Origin: an uncultured Eubacteriales bacterium
GTDB taxonomy: Bacteria > Bacillota > Clostridia > UBA1381 > UMGS1253
Direction of reading: 5' to 3'
Assembly (NCBI GenBank): GCA_902492065.1
Contig: CABUKE010000005.1
Span: 1 to 64,000 of the forward strand
Length of the DNA: 64,000 nucleotides
Below are positions 1 to 8,000 of the stretch, piece by piece; position 1 is the first letter of the stretch, and the number at the start of each line of letters is the position of its first letter. The translations under genes were made by a program, and so were the position numbers. The notes under the pieces are model-generated. The model was given only the letters and a program-made list of their open reading frames with translations, was not told the origin of the DNA and searched no databases.

Positions 1-1
1 T

Positions 2-347
2 TGGTGGAGGCGGGGGGAGTCGAACCCCCGTCCGAAAACAGATTCCGACAGGCATCTCCGGGTGCAGTCTATGGTCAACATTCCCTCCGCTGCAAGTCCA
101 CAGACAAACTTACAGCTTCAGTAGCTTCATTGGTCATGTTTAGCGCAAAGCTTAGCTAAATCACGTTCACCGCTGTTCGACGCCCTGTCCCGGGCCGCGG
201 TACTCCCGGGCAGGACGGCCGCCTAATTAGGCAGCGTAAGCTAATTTATTATTGTTAGCGTTTAATTTTAATTTGGGCTTTTTAAGCGGCGCCCACCGCT
301 ACCCGCTTCCCGCCGTGCACCATCCCCGTCGAAACCATTACGCCCCC
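2..347 (-). ncRNA. ssrA: tmRNA (transfer-messenger RNA)
   Basis: Rescues ribosomes stalled on mRNAs without a stop codon; it works with SmpB and adds a degradation tag. Read on the minus strand, the 5' end (GGGGGCG, 347-341) pairs with CGCCTCC at 11-5 to form the acceptor stem, with one G-T pair, and the 3' end is a genome-encoded CCA at 4-2. The T-arm-like stretch CGGGGGTTCGACTCCCCC sits just before the acceptor 3' strand, and the conserved GGTTTCGACGGGGATGG follows the 5' strand. An internal reading frame ends in TAA. smpB lies directly upstream on the same strand, an arrangement common in bacteria. Identity is near certain; exact ends are inferred from the acceptor pairing. Confidence 0.97.
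227..259 (-). other. tmRNA tag-peptide reading frame
   Basis: Inside the tmRNA, the frame GCT...TAA encodes ANNNKLAYAA followed by a TAA stop. The context AAAC before the resume codon GCT resembles the E. coli arrangement. The Ala-Tyr-Ala-Ala end is of the kind recognised by ClpXP, and the Asn-rich start is typical of AT-rich tag openings. The resume codon is inferred from position and context. Confidence 0.85.
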
Positions 348-389
348 ATGAGAATGTGTAACACAAAAACTGTGTTGCACAGCATTACG

Positions 390-417
390 ATTATACCATG
401 TCTTTGCAAAATGTCAA
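390..417 (-). promoter_or_regulatory. ssrA promoter
   Basis: On the minus strand there is TTGACA (417-412), a 16-base spacer, and TATAAT (395-390) with an upstream TG making an extended -10. Transcription would start near 383 and leave a leader of about 35 bases to be trimmed at 347, as expected for RNase P processing. The leader contains a short hairpin (ACACA/TGTGT arms, about 361-375). Confidence 0.85.
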
Positions 418-467
418 CCAAATATATATAACAACTCTGCTACAATTCTCCTGCATGCGCCGCGGCT

Positions 468-929
468 CTACCGGCTGCGCTCGCGCAGCGCGCGGTCGAT
501 ATTGCGTTTTGCGTCGCGTTTTGCTGCGTCAGCGCGCTTATCGTAGAGCTTTTTGCCCTTGCACACGCCCAGCTCGAGTTTAACCCGTGCGTCCTTAAAA
601 TACAGCGACAGCGGAACGAGCGCATATCCCATCTGAGCCGCCTGAGCCGCCAGCTTGCGAATCTCACGTTTATGCAGCAGCAGCCGCCGCTCACGCAGTG
701 GGTCGCGGTTAAAAATATTTCCTTGCTCATACGGGCTTACGTGCATCCCGTGGACATAGATCTCGCCGCGCTTCGTCACGCTTGCGTACGAATCCTTCAG
801 ATTGATGCGCCCGCCCCGGATGGACTTGACCTCCGTGCCGCACAGCTCTATTCCGGCTTCGTACGTTTCCTCCACGAAATAGTCGTGGCGCGCTTTTTTG
901 TTTTGTGCAATGATTTTTGCCACAGCCAT
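468..929 (-). CDS. smpB: SsrA-binding protein SmpB
   Basis: Binds the tRNA-like domain of tmRNA and delivers it to stalled ribosomes. The 153-residue product has the usual family length. It begins MAVAKIIAQNKKARHDYFVEE, and the conserved TEVKSIRGGRINLKDSY segment (about residues 33-49) matches the SmpB beta-barrel core. The C-terminal basic tail (KRADAAKRDAKRNIDRALRE) fits the segment that enters the mRNA channel. The start codon at 929 follows AAGGAAGG by four bases. It has its own promoter (1009-1037) and ssrA lies 120 bases downstream, with its own strong promoter. Confidence 0.98.
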   Translation of the reverse strand: MAVAKIIAQNKKARHDYFVEETYEAGIELCGTEVKSIRGGRINLKDSYASVTKRGEIYVHGMHVSPYEQGNIFNRDPLRERRLLLHKREIRKLAAQAAQMGYALVPLSLYFKDARVKLELGVCKGKKLYDKRADAAKRDAKRNIDRALRERSR

Positions 930-1008
930 GTACCTTCCTTAATAAATATATCTCCACGGAGCGGCCATACGGCAGACAACTCTGCCCATATTTTTCCGCT
1001 TTGTTAAT

Positions 1009-1037
1009 ATTTTAGCATGCTTGCGCGTAATTTTCAA
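1009..1037 (-). promoter_or_regulatory. smpB promoter
   Basis: Minus strand: TTGAAA (1037-1032), 17-base spacer, TAAAAT (1014-1009) preceded by TGC, an extended -10. The predicted start is about 70 bases ahead of the smpB ATG. Confidence 0.7.
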
Positions 1038-1128
1038 GAGAATTTGACAGAATCGACAAACCTTTTTTTATTTTTTCCTTTGCCGAAAAAAACAAACGTA
1101 TTTTTCAAAAAAATTTTTAAAAAGGGGC

Positions 1129-1157
1129 TTCAATTTCATTCTAATTTGGGGTATAAT
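1129..1157 (+). promoter_or_regulatory. Probable pckA promoter
   Basis: A perfect TATAAT lies at 1152-1157, with a poor -35 (TTCAAT, 1129-1134) at 17 bases. A second possible -35, TTGACA at 1044-1049, has only a T-rich -10 partner. The long T/A tract between 1060 and 1125 could act as an UP-like element or be part of a weak terminator. Confidence 0.5.
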
Positions 1158-1268
1158 AGAACAGAATTATTAAACTGGGTAACTATGGATTTACTTAATT
1201 ATTTATAAAGCAGCGGGCAATGTGTGCTTTTTAGCCATCCCCCGCGCGAGAAAGGAAGGAGTAAAAAC

Positions 1269-3044
1269 ATGACAGAGAACAAGAAAGTGCTTACTTGGCT
1301 GGAAGAAATGAAAGCCTTGACGAAGCCGGACAAGGTTATCTGGATTGACGGCAGCGAGGCGCAGCTGGAGGATCTTAGAAAGGAAGCGGTTGCGACCGGC
1401 GAGATGATTAAGCTTAACCAGGAGAAGCTTCCGGGCTGCTACTATCACAGAACGGCAGTTAACGACGTTGCGCGCGTAGAGGAGAGAACCTTTATCTGCA
1501 CGCCAACCAAGGAAGAGGCTGGCCCGATCAACAACTGGATGGCGCCGGACGAGATGTATGCAAAGCTGAACAAGCTTTACGACGGCTCGATGGTTGGCCG
1601 TACGATGTATGTGATTCCGTATTCGATGGGTCCGGTTGGATCGCCGTTTAGCAAAATTGGCATTGAGCTGACAGACAGCATTTACGTTGTACTCAACATG
1701 GCAATCATGACGAGAATCGGCGACAAGGTTATGGAAGCGCTCGGCAAAGATGGCGACTTTGTAAAGTGTCTGCACGCAAAGAAGGATGTAAATCCGGACG
1801 AGCGTTATATTGTACATTTCCCGCAGGACAACACGATTATGTCCGTTAACTCCGCTTACGGCGGTAACGTACTGCTCGGTAAGAAGTGCTTCGCGCTGCG
1901 TATCGCTTCCTACCAGGGCATGAAGGAAGGCTGGATGGCAGAGCACATGCTCATCCTCGGCCTTGAGAACCCGCAGGGCGAGGTAAAATACATCGCGGCT
2001 GCGTTCCCGTCTGCTTGCGGTAAGACGAACCTGGCAATGCTGATTCCGCCGAAGTACCTCAAGGAAAAGGGCTACAAGGTTTGGACCGTTGGCGACGACA
2101 TCGCTTGGATTCGCATTGGCCCGGACGGCAGACTGTATGCCGTTAACCCGGAGGCTGGTTTCTTCGGCGTTGCGCCGGGCACGAGCGAGAAGACGAACCC
2201 GAACGCACTCGCTGCAACAAAGAAGAACACAATCTTTACAAATGTTGCAATTAACAACGACGATATGACGGTATGGTGGGAAGGACTCGACAAGAACCCG
2301 CCGGAGAATGCAACCGAGTGGAAGGGCGAGAAGGTAAACGGCAAGGAGTACACGGCTGCTGGCAACAAGCTCGCACATCCGAACTCCCGCTTCACGGCGC
2401 CGGCAATCAACTGCCCGTGCATTTCGCCGGAGTTTGAGAACCCGCAGGGCGTACCGCTCAGCGCAATCGTATTCGGCGGCCGCCGCGCAAAGACGGCTCC
2501 GCTGGTATATCAGGCATTTGACTGGAACCACGGCGTATTCGTAGGTGCAACGATGGCGTCCGAGACGACGGCTGCTGCGGCTGGCGCAGTTGGCGTTGTT
2601 CGCCGCGACCCGATGGCGATGAAGCCGTTCGTTGGCTACAACATGGCTGACTACTTCGGTCACTGGCTCGAAATGGGCGCAAAGCTTGATCCGGAGAAGG
2701 CTCCGAAAATCTTCCATGTAAACTGGTTCCGTCTCGACGACGAGGGCAACTTTATGTGGCCGGGCTTTGGCGACAATATGCGTGTCCTCAACTGGATTCT
2801 GGATCGCTGCGAGGGCAAGGTTGACGCGAAGGAGTCCGCAATCGGCTATCTGCCGAACAGCATTGACACCACGGATCTCGACATTGACCCGAAGGTAATG
2901 GAAGAGCTCCTGAGCATCGACAAGGATGTATGGCTCGAGGAAGTGGAGAGCCAGAAAGAGTTCTTCAAGCAGTTCGGCGATCGTCTTCCGAAGGAAATTA
3001 TGGAGGAGCACGACAAGCTCGAAGAGCGTCTTAAGAAGATGTAA
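1269..3044 (+). CDS. pckG: Phosphoenolpyruvate carboxykinase (GTP)
   Basis: Cytosolic enzyme (EC 4.1.1.32) interconverting oxaloacetate and PEP with GTP/GDP. The 591-residue length fits the GTP class, as do the substrate motif YGGNVLLGKKCFALRIAS (about 196-213), the kinase-1a P-loop FPSACGKTNLAM with the reactive Cys (about 244-255), and the downstream RAKTAPLVYQAFDWNHG block. The ATP class has different signatures. The frame is open further upstream, but ATG 1269 is chosen because AGGAAGGAG precedes it and MTENKK is a normal start. In anaerobes this enzyme often works anaplerotically. A strong bidirectional terminator follows, so it is monocistronic. Confidence 0.97.
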   Translation: MTENKKVLTWLEEMKALTKPDKVIWIDGSEAQLEDLRKEAVATGEMIKLNQEKLPGCYYHRTAVNDVARVEERTFICTPTKEEAGPINNWMAPDEMYAKLNKLYDGSMVGRTMYVIPYSMGPVGSPFSKIGIELTDSIYVVLNMAIMTRIGDKVMEALGKDGDFVKCLHAKKDVNPDERYIVHFPQDNTIMSVNSAYGGNVLLGKKCFALRIASYQGMKEGWMAEHMLILGLENPQGEVKYIAAAFPSACGKTNLAMLIPPKYLKEKGYKVWTVGDDIAWIRIGPDGRLYAVNPEAGFFGVAPGTSEKTNPNALAATKKNTIFTNVAINNDDMTVWWEGLDKNPPENATEWKGEKVNGKEYTAAGNKLAHPNSRFTAPAINCPCISPEFENPQGVPLSAIVFGGRRAKTAPLVYQAFDWNHGVFVGATMASETTAAAAGAVGVVRRDPMAMKPFVGYNMADYFGHWLEMGAKLDPEKAPKIFHVNWFRLDDEGNFMWPGFGDNMRVLNWILDRCEGKVDAKESAIGYLPNSIDTTDLDIDPKVMEELLSIDKDVWLEEVESQKEFFKQFGDRLPKEIMEEHDKLEERLKKM

Positions 3045-3068
3045 TCAATCCCCCTTATTTAATTCTAT

Positions 3069-3109
3069 AAAAACGGCTGACCTTATCATAAGGCCAGCCG
3101 TTTTTTTCT
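3069..3109. terminator. Bidirectional terminator
   Basis: Long stem: AACGGCTG and CCTTAT pair with ATAAGG and CAGCCGTT. A T-run follows on the plus strand (after pckA) and a mirrored one on the minus strand (after the 3138-3437 gene). Confidence 0.9.
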
Positions 3110-3137
3110 TGTCGAGCTGTTTAATTAGTCGATTATT

Positions 3138-3437
3138 TTATAAGTAACATTTACACTTGCGTCTTCGGTCTCTTTTGCACACAATAAAAATCAACAGGCT
3201 GATAATCAAAATTGCTAAAACAATAGCCAAAATAATCAGCGCTGGCAGTGCCGCCAAGATAGGGTTAGAAAAGGCCGCACCTAAAATCAACCCTAATGCG
3301 AGCGTCAACAGTGCGCTTAAAAAACCTAATACAAGATTCAGACAAAAATTAGTCCGACAGCATTCGGTCTGCATAACCGCTGGCTCTTCGCATGCAGGCG
3401 TATTGCATGTGCATTTTGAGCTTGAATAATTGGTCAT
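3138..3437 (-). CDS. Small Cys-rich two-helix membrane protein, unknown function
   Basis: I do not recognise the family. The 99-residue product has an N-terminal hydrophilic part with six Cys (residues about 9-31, including TC, ECC and NFC), then two long hydrophobic segments (about 33-55 and 60-87), and a basic Cys-containing tail (CKRDRRRKCKCYL). Nine Cys in 99 residues suggests metal binding or disulfides at the membrane surface. The start at 3437 is supported by GGGAGG eight bases upstream. It stands alone between the pckA terminator and rqcH, reading in the rqcH direction, 102 bases after the rqcH stop. A spore or envelope role is possible but not shown. Confidence 0.8.
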   Translation of the reverse strand: MTNYSSSKCTCNTPACEEPAVMQTECCRTNFCLNLVLGFLSALLTLALGLILGAAFSNPILAALPALIILAIVLAILIISLLIFIVCKRDRRRKCKCYL

Positions 3438-3539
3438 GCTACCAATACCTCCCTTCCATATTACCGCACCGCACTACAATATACGTGAGAGGGAGAAAAA
3501 AGGTGACATAATTCCGTAGAATTGGTTTACGTTTTATTT

Positions 3540-5312
3540 CTATTCCGCGCTGCCCAGCCGCCCGGGAAGCGCGGCGTCCGGCGTAACATAGAGCGTATTG
3601 TAATGGTCGTAGATAACCATGCCGGGCTTTGCACCAGAGGGCTTTTTGACATTTTTAATCTGCGTAAAGTCGACCGGAACCTGGGCGGAGCTTTTTGCCG
3701 AACTGTAAAATGCCGCCAGCGTCGCCGCCTCCCGGATGGTGCGCTCCGGCACGTCCTTATCCAGCCCTAACTTGATGACCGTATGCGAGCCGGGAAAGTT
3801 CTTCGTATGAAACCACAAATCCGCGCTGTTGGCAAAGCGCAGCGTTAGGCGGTCGTTCTGTACGTTGTTTTTCCCCACATAGATGTCGAACCCGTCGCTG
3901 CTGACAAAATGCATTGGCTTCGACGCGGGCGCAGCCTTCTTTTTGTTGCGGCTCGTATGCGGGAGATAGCCCCCGAGCGCGAGCTCATCGCGTATCTCTG
4001 CCAAATCTTCGTCCGTCTGCGCGAGCGAGAGGTTCTGCTGCGCGCTCTCCAGATACGCAAGCTCCTCCTGTGCGAGCGTTAGCTGATGTGCGGCCTCCGC
4101 CTCGGCCACCTTTGCCTTGTTATACTTTTTATAGTACCGCTGGGCGTTCTGCTGGGGCGAAAGCGACACGTCGAGCGGGATGGTCACGTCCTCGCCTGTC
4201 TCGGAGTAGAAGTTTTGCACGGTGACAGACGCCTCCCCGTCGTGCAGGCGGTACAGGTTTGCCGTCAGCAGGTCGGCGTACTGTTTATGCTGTTCTTTGT
4301 GCTTGGCGTCGTCAATCGTCTGCTGCAAGACAATAATCTTTTTGGCGCAGCGGTCCATGTGGTTGGTAATCCGCTTCATCAGGCCCGCGCTCTTCTGCTT
4401 CATCCGCTCCGCAAAGTCGCGCGTGAGATAGAACTCGTCCGCCGCCTCGCTTACGCTTTCGCAATGCTTGACCTGCGCTGCTGTGCCATATTGGGCAATG
4501 TCGAGCGCGCAAAAGTCAAGCGGCTTTCCGCTCGCCGCATCGTAGACAATGCAGGGCGAGAAGCGCGCTGCGCGCACGTCCTCGAACAGGGCAAACACCG
4601 TGTCAGACAGCGATTTCTGCTGCGCGGCCGACAGCTCGCCCGCGCGCATATCCGTACCGCCGAGCGCACGGCAGCACACCTCCCGCGCGACAATCGGGCT
4701 TACGCCGGCAAAGCTTTGCAATACAAGCTTGTCGGCGCGCACCGCCTCCTCGGCCGACGCGATGGCGCGCACCACATCGAGATACTCGCACGTAAGCGGG
4801 TCAATCTTGTCCTGTGGCGGGGGCGGCGCATAGGGCAGCCCCGGCAGAACCTGTCGCATACTGCTAACTGTGACGTCAATATGCTTGATGCTGTCCAAGA
4901 TCCTGCCGCCCTCTTCAGCTAGAATGATGTTGGAATAGCGGCCCATGATTTCAATGATAAGCCGCTTTGTCGTCAAATCGCCCAGCTCGGTGTACGACTC
5001 GATCCAAAATTCCAGACACCGCTCGAACCCGGGCTGTACCACCTGTACCAGCTTCCCGCCGCTTAAATGCTTGCGCAAAAGCATGCAGAACATCGGCGCG
5101 GTGAGCGGGTTTTTCTTCGCCGTCTGTGTAAAATGGGCGCGCGGGTTGGACGCGCTTGCCGACAAAAGCAGCTTGTGTGCGCCGTTCCTGCCGCGGAATG
5201 CGACCGTAATCTCGTCCTTTTCCGGCTGGTGTATCTTGTCTACCCGCGCACCCTCCAAAGCGGCGGCAAACTCGCCGCAAAGCGCGCGGACTGCAATCCC
5301 GTCTAATGCCAT
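3540..5312 (-). CDS. rqcH: Ribosome quality control protein RqcH (NFACT family)
   Basis: Homologue of eukaryotic Rqc2/NEMF. It binds obstructed 50S subunits and recruits tRNA-Ala to add C-terminal Ala tails. The 590-residue length is normal. The NFACT-N domain spans about 1-190, then a helix-hairpin-helix-like part, a coiled-coil region (about 290-430), and the NFACT-R/DUF814 domain at the C-terminus (HFVSSDGFDIYVGKNNVQND, about 450-560, with GSHTVIK). At the position of the Asp97-Arg98 pair needed for tRNA binding in B. subtilis RqcH, this protein has Glu97-Arg98. Older annotations call the family fibronectin-binding protein. The start is the ATG at 5312; the gene follows dapL on the same strand after a terminator hairpin. 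Confidence 0.95.
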   Translation of the reverse strand: MALDGIAVRALCGEFAAALEGARVDKIHQPEKDEITVAFRGRNGAHKLLLSASASNPRAHFTQTAKKNPLTAPMFCMLLRKHLSGGKLVQVVQPGFERCLEFWIESYTELGDLTTKRLIIEIMGRYSNIILAEEGGRILDSIKHIDVTVSSMRQVLPGLPYAPPPPQDKIDPLTCEYLDVVRAIASAEEAVRADKLVLQSFAGVSPIVAREVCCRALGGTDMRAGELSAAQQKSLSDTVFALFEDVRAARFSPCIVYDAASGKPLDFCALDIAQYGTAAQVKHCESVSEAADEFYLTRDFAERMKQKSAGLMKRITNHMDRCAKKIIVLQQTIDDAKHKEQHKQYADLLTANLYRLHDGEASVTVQNFYSETGEDVTIPLDVSLSPQQNAQRYYKKYNKAKVAEAEAAHQLTLAQEELAYLESAQQNLSLAQTDEDLAEIRDELALGGYLPHTSRNKKKAAPASKPMHFVSSDGFDIYVGKNNVQNDRLTLRFANSADLWFHTKNFPGSHTVIKLGLDKDVPERTIREAATLAAFYSSAKSSAQVPVDFTQIKNVKKPSGAKPGMVIYDHYNTLYVTPDAALPGRLGSAE

Positions 5313-5330
5313 ACTCTTCCCTCATTTCGA

Positions 5331-5359
5331 TAAAAAGGGCGGGCAAACCGCGCCCGCCC
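5331..5359 (-). terminator. Terminator after dapL
   Basis: Minus strand: GGGCGGGC and GCCCGCCC arms around a short loop, followed by TTTTTAT. It lies between dapL and rqcH, so rqcH may be expressed by read-through or from an internal promoter. Confidence 0.8.
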
Positions 5360-5377
5360 CAAATCTGCATTGTTTTT

Positions 5378-6577
5378 TTATTTCTTCAAAAGCGCCTTGA
5401 CGCGCGCCATAGCCTCCCGCGTGTTCTCGTGGTTGTTGAACGACGTCAGGCGGAAGTACCCCTCCCCGTTCTTACCAAAGCCGGAACCGGGCGTCCCAAC
5501 GACAGCCGCATTCTCGAGCAAATAGTCGAAAAACTCCCACGACTTCATCCCGTTCGGGCACTTGAGCCAGATATAGGGCGAGTTTACGCCGCCGTAATAC
5601 GTAATGCCGAGCTCGTCGAGCGTTTCGGCAATGATGCGCGCATTCTCCTGATAGAAGCCAATGTTTTCGCGTATCTGCGCAAGCCCCTCGTCGGTGAATA
5701 CCGCCGCCGCGCCGCGCTGGATGATGTACGGCACGCCGTTAAACTTCGTCGTCTGCCGCCGGAGCCAGAGTTTGTTGAGCACAACGTCCTTGCCGTCCAC
5801 GGCGAAGGTGAGCGCCTTCGGCACCACGGTGTAGCCGCAGCGCGTCCCAGTGAAGCTCGCCAGCTTCGAGAGCGAGCAGAACTCGATTGCACACGTCTTT
5901 GCGCCCTCAATCTCAAATATGCTGCGCGGCAGGCCGTCCTCTGTAATAAACGATTCATACGCCGCATCGTAGAGGATGACTGCGCCGTTTGCGTTTGCAT
6001 AGTCGACCCACGCCTTGAGCTGTTCGTAGTTATACGTCGCGCCGGTCGGGTTGTTCGGCGAGCAGAGGTACACCATGTCCGCCTTTACATCAGACGGCGG
6101 CATAGGCAGAAAGCCATTCTCCTCGTTCGCGTCGAGATAGACAATCTTGCGCCCGTTCATGATATTCGTATCCACGTACACCGGGTAGACCGGGTCGGGC
6201 ACGAGCACGATGTTTGCCTGGTCGAACAGGTCGGTGATATTCGCCACGTCGCTCTTCGCTCCGTCGGAGATAAAAATTTCGTCGCTGTCGAGCGTCACGC
6301 CAAAGCTCTTGTAGTAGCCTTGCACCGCCTCGTGCAGAAAGCCGTACCCCTGCTCCGGGCCGTAGCCGCGGAACGTCGCCGCGTCGCCCATTTCGTCGAC
6401 CGCCTTGTGCATTGCCGCAACTACAGCGGGCACGAGCGGGCGCGTCACGTCGCCGATACCGAGCCGGACTACCGTTTTGTCCGGGTTCGCAGCCGTGAAC
6501 GCGTCAACCTTTTTTGCTATATCTGAAAAGAGGTAGCTCTCCTTCAGGTTTAAAAAATTCTTATTGATGCTTGCCAT
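5378..6577 (-). CDS. dapL: LL-diaminopimelate aminotransferase
   Basis: PLP enzyme (EC 2.6.1.83) converting tetrahydrodipicolinate directly to LL-diaminopimelate for lysine and peptidoglycan. The 399-residue product matches the family, with the N-terminal MASINKNFLNLKESYLFSDI, RLGIGDVTRPL (about 38-48), and the PLP-lysine region SLSKLASFTGTRCGY (about 235-249). The upstream in-frame ATG is rejected because GGGAGGAA sits eight bases before ATG 6577. It has a clear promoter at 6614-6642 and no lysine riboswitch; the leader is only about 30 bases. Use of this route instead of dapC/D/E is typical of many Clostridia. Confidence 0.97.
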   Translation of the reverse strand: MASINKNFLNLKESYLFSDIAKKVDAFTAANPDKTVVRLGIGDVTRPLVPAVVAAMHKAVDEMGDAATFRGYGPEQGYGFLHEAVQGYYKSFGVTLDSDEIFISDGAKSDVANITDLFDQANIVLVPDPVYPVYVDTNIMNGRKIVYLDANEENGFLPMPPSDVKADMVYLCSPNNPTGATYNYEQLKAWVDYANANGAVILYDAAYESFITEDGLPRSIFEIEGAKTCAIEFCSLSKLASFTGTRCGYTVVPKALTFAVDGKDVVLNKLWLRRQTTKFNGVPYIIQRGAAAVFTDEGLAQIRENIGFYQENARIIAETLDELGITYYGGVNSPYIWLKCPNGMKSWEFFDYLLENAAVVGTPGSGFGKNGEGYFRLTSFNNHENTREAMARVKALLKK

Positions 6578-6613
6578 GTACGTTCCTCCCTCGTATTCCA
6601 ATATGATAGAGTC

Positions 6614-6642
6614 ATTGTACCATATTTTTTGGAAAATTGCAA
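6614..6642 (-). promoter_or_regulatory. dapL promoter
   Basis: Minus strand TTGCAA (6642-6637), 17 bases, TACAAT (6619-6614) preceded by TGG (extended -10). Confidence 0.7.
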
Positions 6643-6678
6643 TCCATGTTTTCCCGGGAAATGGACAAAGCCGCCGCG

Positions 6679-7881
6679 TCAGCGCCCATTCTCCCTACGG
6701 CGCACGGCGGCCTGCTCAAAGCGGTCCACCATCATGGCGAGCGCCTGGTCGCCGGTGACGTTGGCCGCCGTGCCGAAGCTGTCCTGTGCCAGATGGAGCG
6801 CGATGATGAGCTGCTGGAGACGCGTGTCGAAGCCGAACATGGACGTAATCAGTCCGAGCGCGCTCATCACGCCGCCGCCCGGTACGCCCGGCGCGGCAAT
6901 CATGGTTACGCCGAGCATCAGGATAAACGGCAAAAATGCCCCGAACGTTGCCTCCTGCCCGCCTGCAAGCAGGAGTGCGAGCGTACCCGTGACAAGGGCA
7001 ATCGTGTCGCCAATCAGATGGATCGTCGCGCAGAGCGGGATACAAAAGTCAGCCACATCCCGGTCTATACCGTTTTCGTACGCGCACGTCAGGCTGACGG
7101 GGATGGTCGCGGCGGAGGACTGCGTCCCAAGTGCGGTCAGGTAGGGCGTAATTACATTTTTCAGGGTTTTGAACTGGTTTTTCCGACAAATCAGGCTCGC
7201 AGCACCGTACTCGAGCAGGAGAAACGCGAGCTGGAGCGCGAGAATCAGGACAAAGGCGGCGGCAAACGTTTGCAGGACGGATACCAGCCGCCCCTGCGCC
7301 GCAATGGTGAGAAAGATACCCGCAACGTGGAACGGAATCAGCGGAATGACGATTCGCTCCAGCACCTTTGCGACAATATCGCGCAGGTCGGACACTGCAC
7401 CAAACAGCGTCCTGCCCGGCAGGGCCGCCATACCGAGTCCCAGCAGAAACGCGAGTACAAGCGCGCTCATCACGCCGAACAGGGGCGGAAATTCTATGGT
7501 AAAAAACGCCTCGTACGCCGTTTGTGCCGTATCCGGCGGGGAGAGTGTGCCAACAAAGTGCGGCAGAACCGCCGTACCCGCCGCGTAGGCCGCTGTGCCG
7601 GCCAATACGGTCGACACGTACGCCAGCGCAAGCGTTACGCTGGCGATCCTGCCCGCCGTGCCGCGCAGGTCGGCCAGCCCGACTGCGATAAAGGAAAAAA
7701 TCAGAAGCGGTATTATAAAATTCAAAAACGAGGTAAACAGCGCCGTAAAGGTTGCCGCCGCACGCGCCAGCCATACAAACGCCATATGCTCCGCAAGGCC
7801 GAGCGCCGCCGCGCCGCCTCCTATCGCAATCCCCAGCAGGATGGCCGCGGCGAGCCGGAACAGCAAGGTATGATGTTTCAT
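6679..7881 (-). CDS. Dicarboxylate/amino acid:cation symporter (DAACS family)
   Basis: Membrane carrier of the sodium/proton:glutamate-dicarboxylate-serine family. The 400-residue protein is almost entirely hydrophobic segments. The family hallmark TALGTQSSAATIPVSL (re-entrant loop, around residue 270-285) is present, and the C-terminal substrate/cation region carries GVPGGGVMSAL (around 340) and NVTGDQALAMMVDR (around 375). Substrate cannot be read from sequence; serine/threonine, glutamate or a dicarboxylate are all possible. The start chosen is ATG 7881 (MKHHTLLFRLAAAILLG). A further 19 codons are open upstream without a better ribosome site. It follows the ECF sigma pair after a strong terminator. 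Confidence 0.9.
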   Translation of the reverse strand: MKHHTLLFRLAAAILLGIAIGGGAAALGLAEHMAFVWLARAAATFTALFTSFLNFIIPLLIFSFIAVGLADLRGTAGRIASVTLALAYVSTVLAGTAAYAAGTAVLPHFVGTLSPPDTAQTAYEAFFTIEFPPLFGVMSALVLAFLLGLGMAALPGRTLFGAVSDLRDIVAKVLERIVIPLIPFHVAGIFLTIAAQGRLVSVLQTFAAAFVLILALQLAFLLLEYGAASLICRKNQFKTLKNVITPYLTALGTQSSAATIPVSLTCAYENGIDRDVADFCIPLCATIHLIGDTIALVTGTLALLLAGGQEATFGAFLPFILMLGVTMIAAPGVPGGGVMSALGLITSMFGFDTRLQQLIIALHLAQDSFGTAANVTGDQALAMMVDRFEQAAVRRRENGR

Positions 7882-7954
7882 TGCAAAATCCCCAATCACA
7901 CATTTTTGGTTAGTATGGCAGATTTTGCGCCGTTTCATCCGTTCCAGCCAAAAG

Positions 7955-7987
7955 AAAAAAACCGCGGGCCGTCGTCCGCGGTTTTTA
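7955..7987 (-). terminator. Terminator after the anti-sigma gene
   Basis: Stem AAAACCGCGG/CCGCGGTTTT around a nine-base loop. On the minus strand a run of seven T follows; on the plus strand five T. Confidence 0.85.
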
Positions 7988-8000
7988 ATGATTTATGTGA

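Noticed and set aside
1203..3011. A 602-codon open frame antisense to pckA
   Set aside because: It mirrors the pckA reading frame, has no ribosome site, and its product is a low-sense Arg/Leu/His/Cys-rich sequence typical of a shadow frame in biased codon use.
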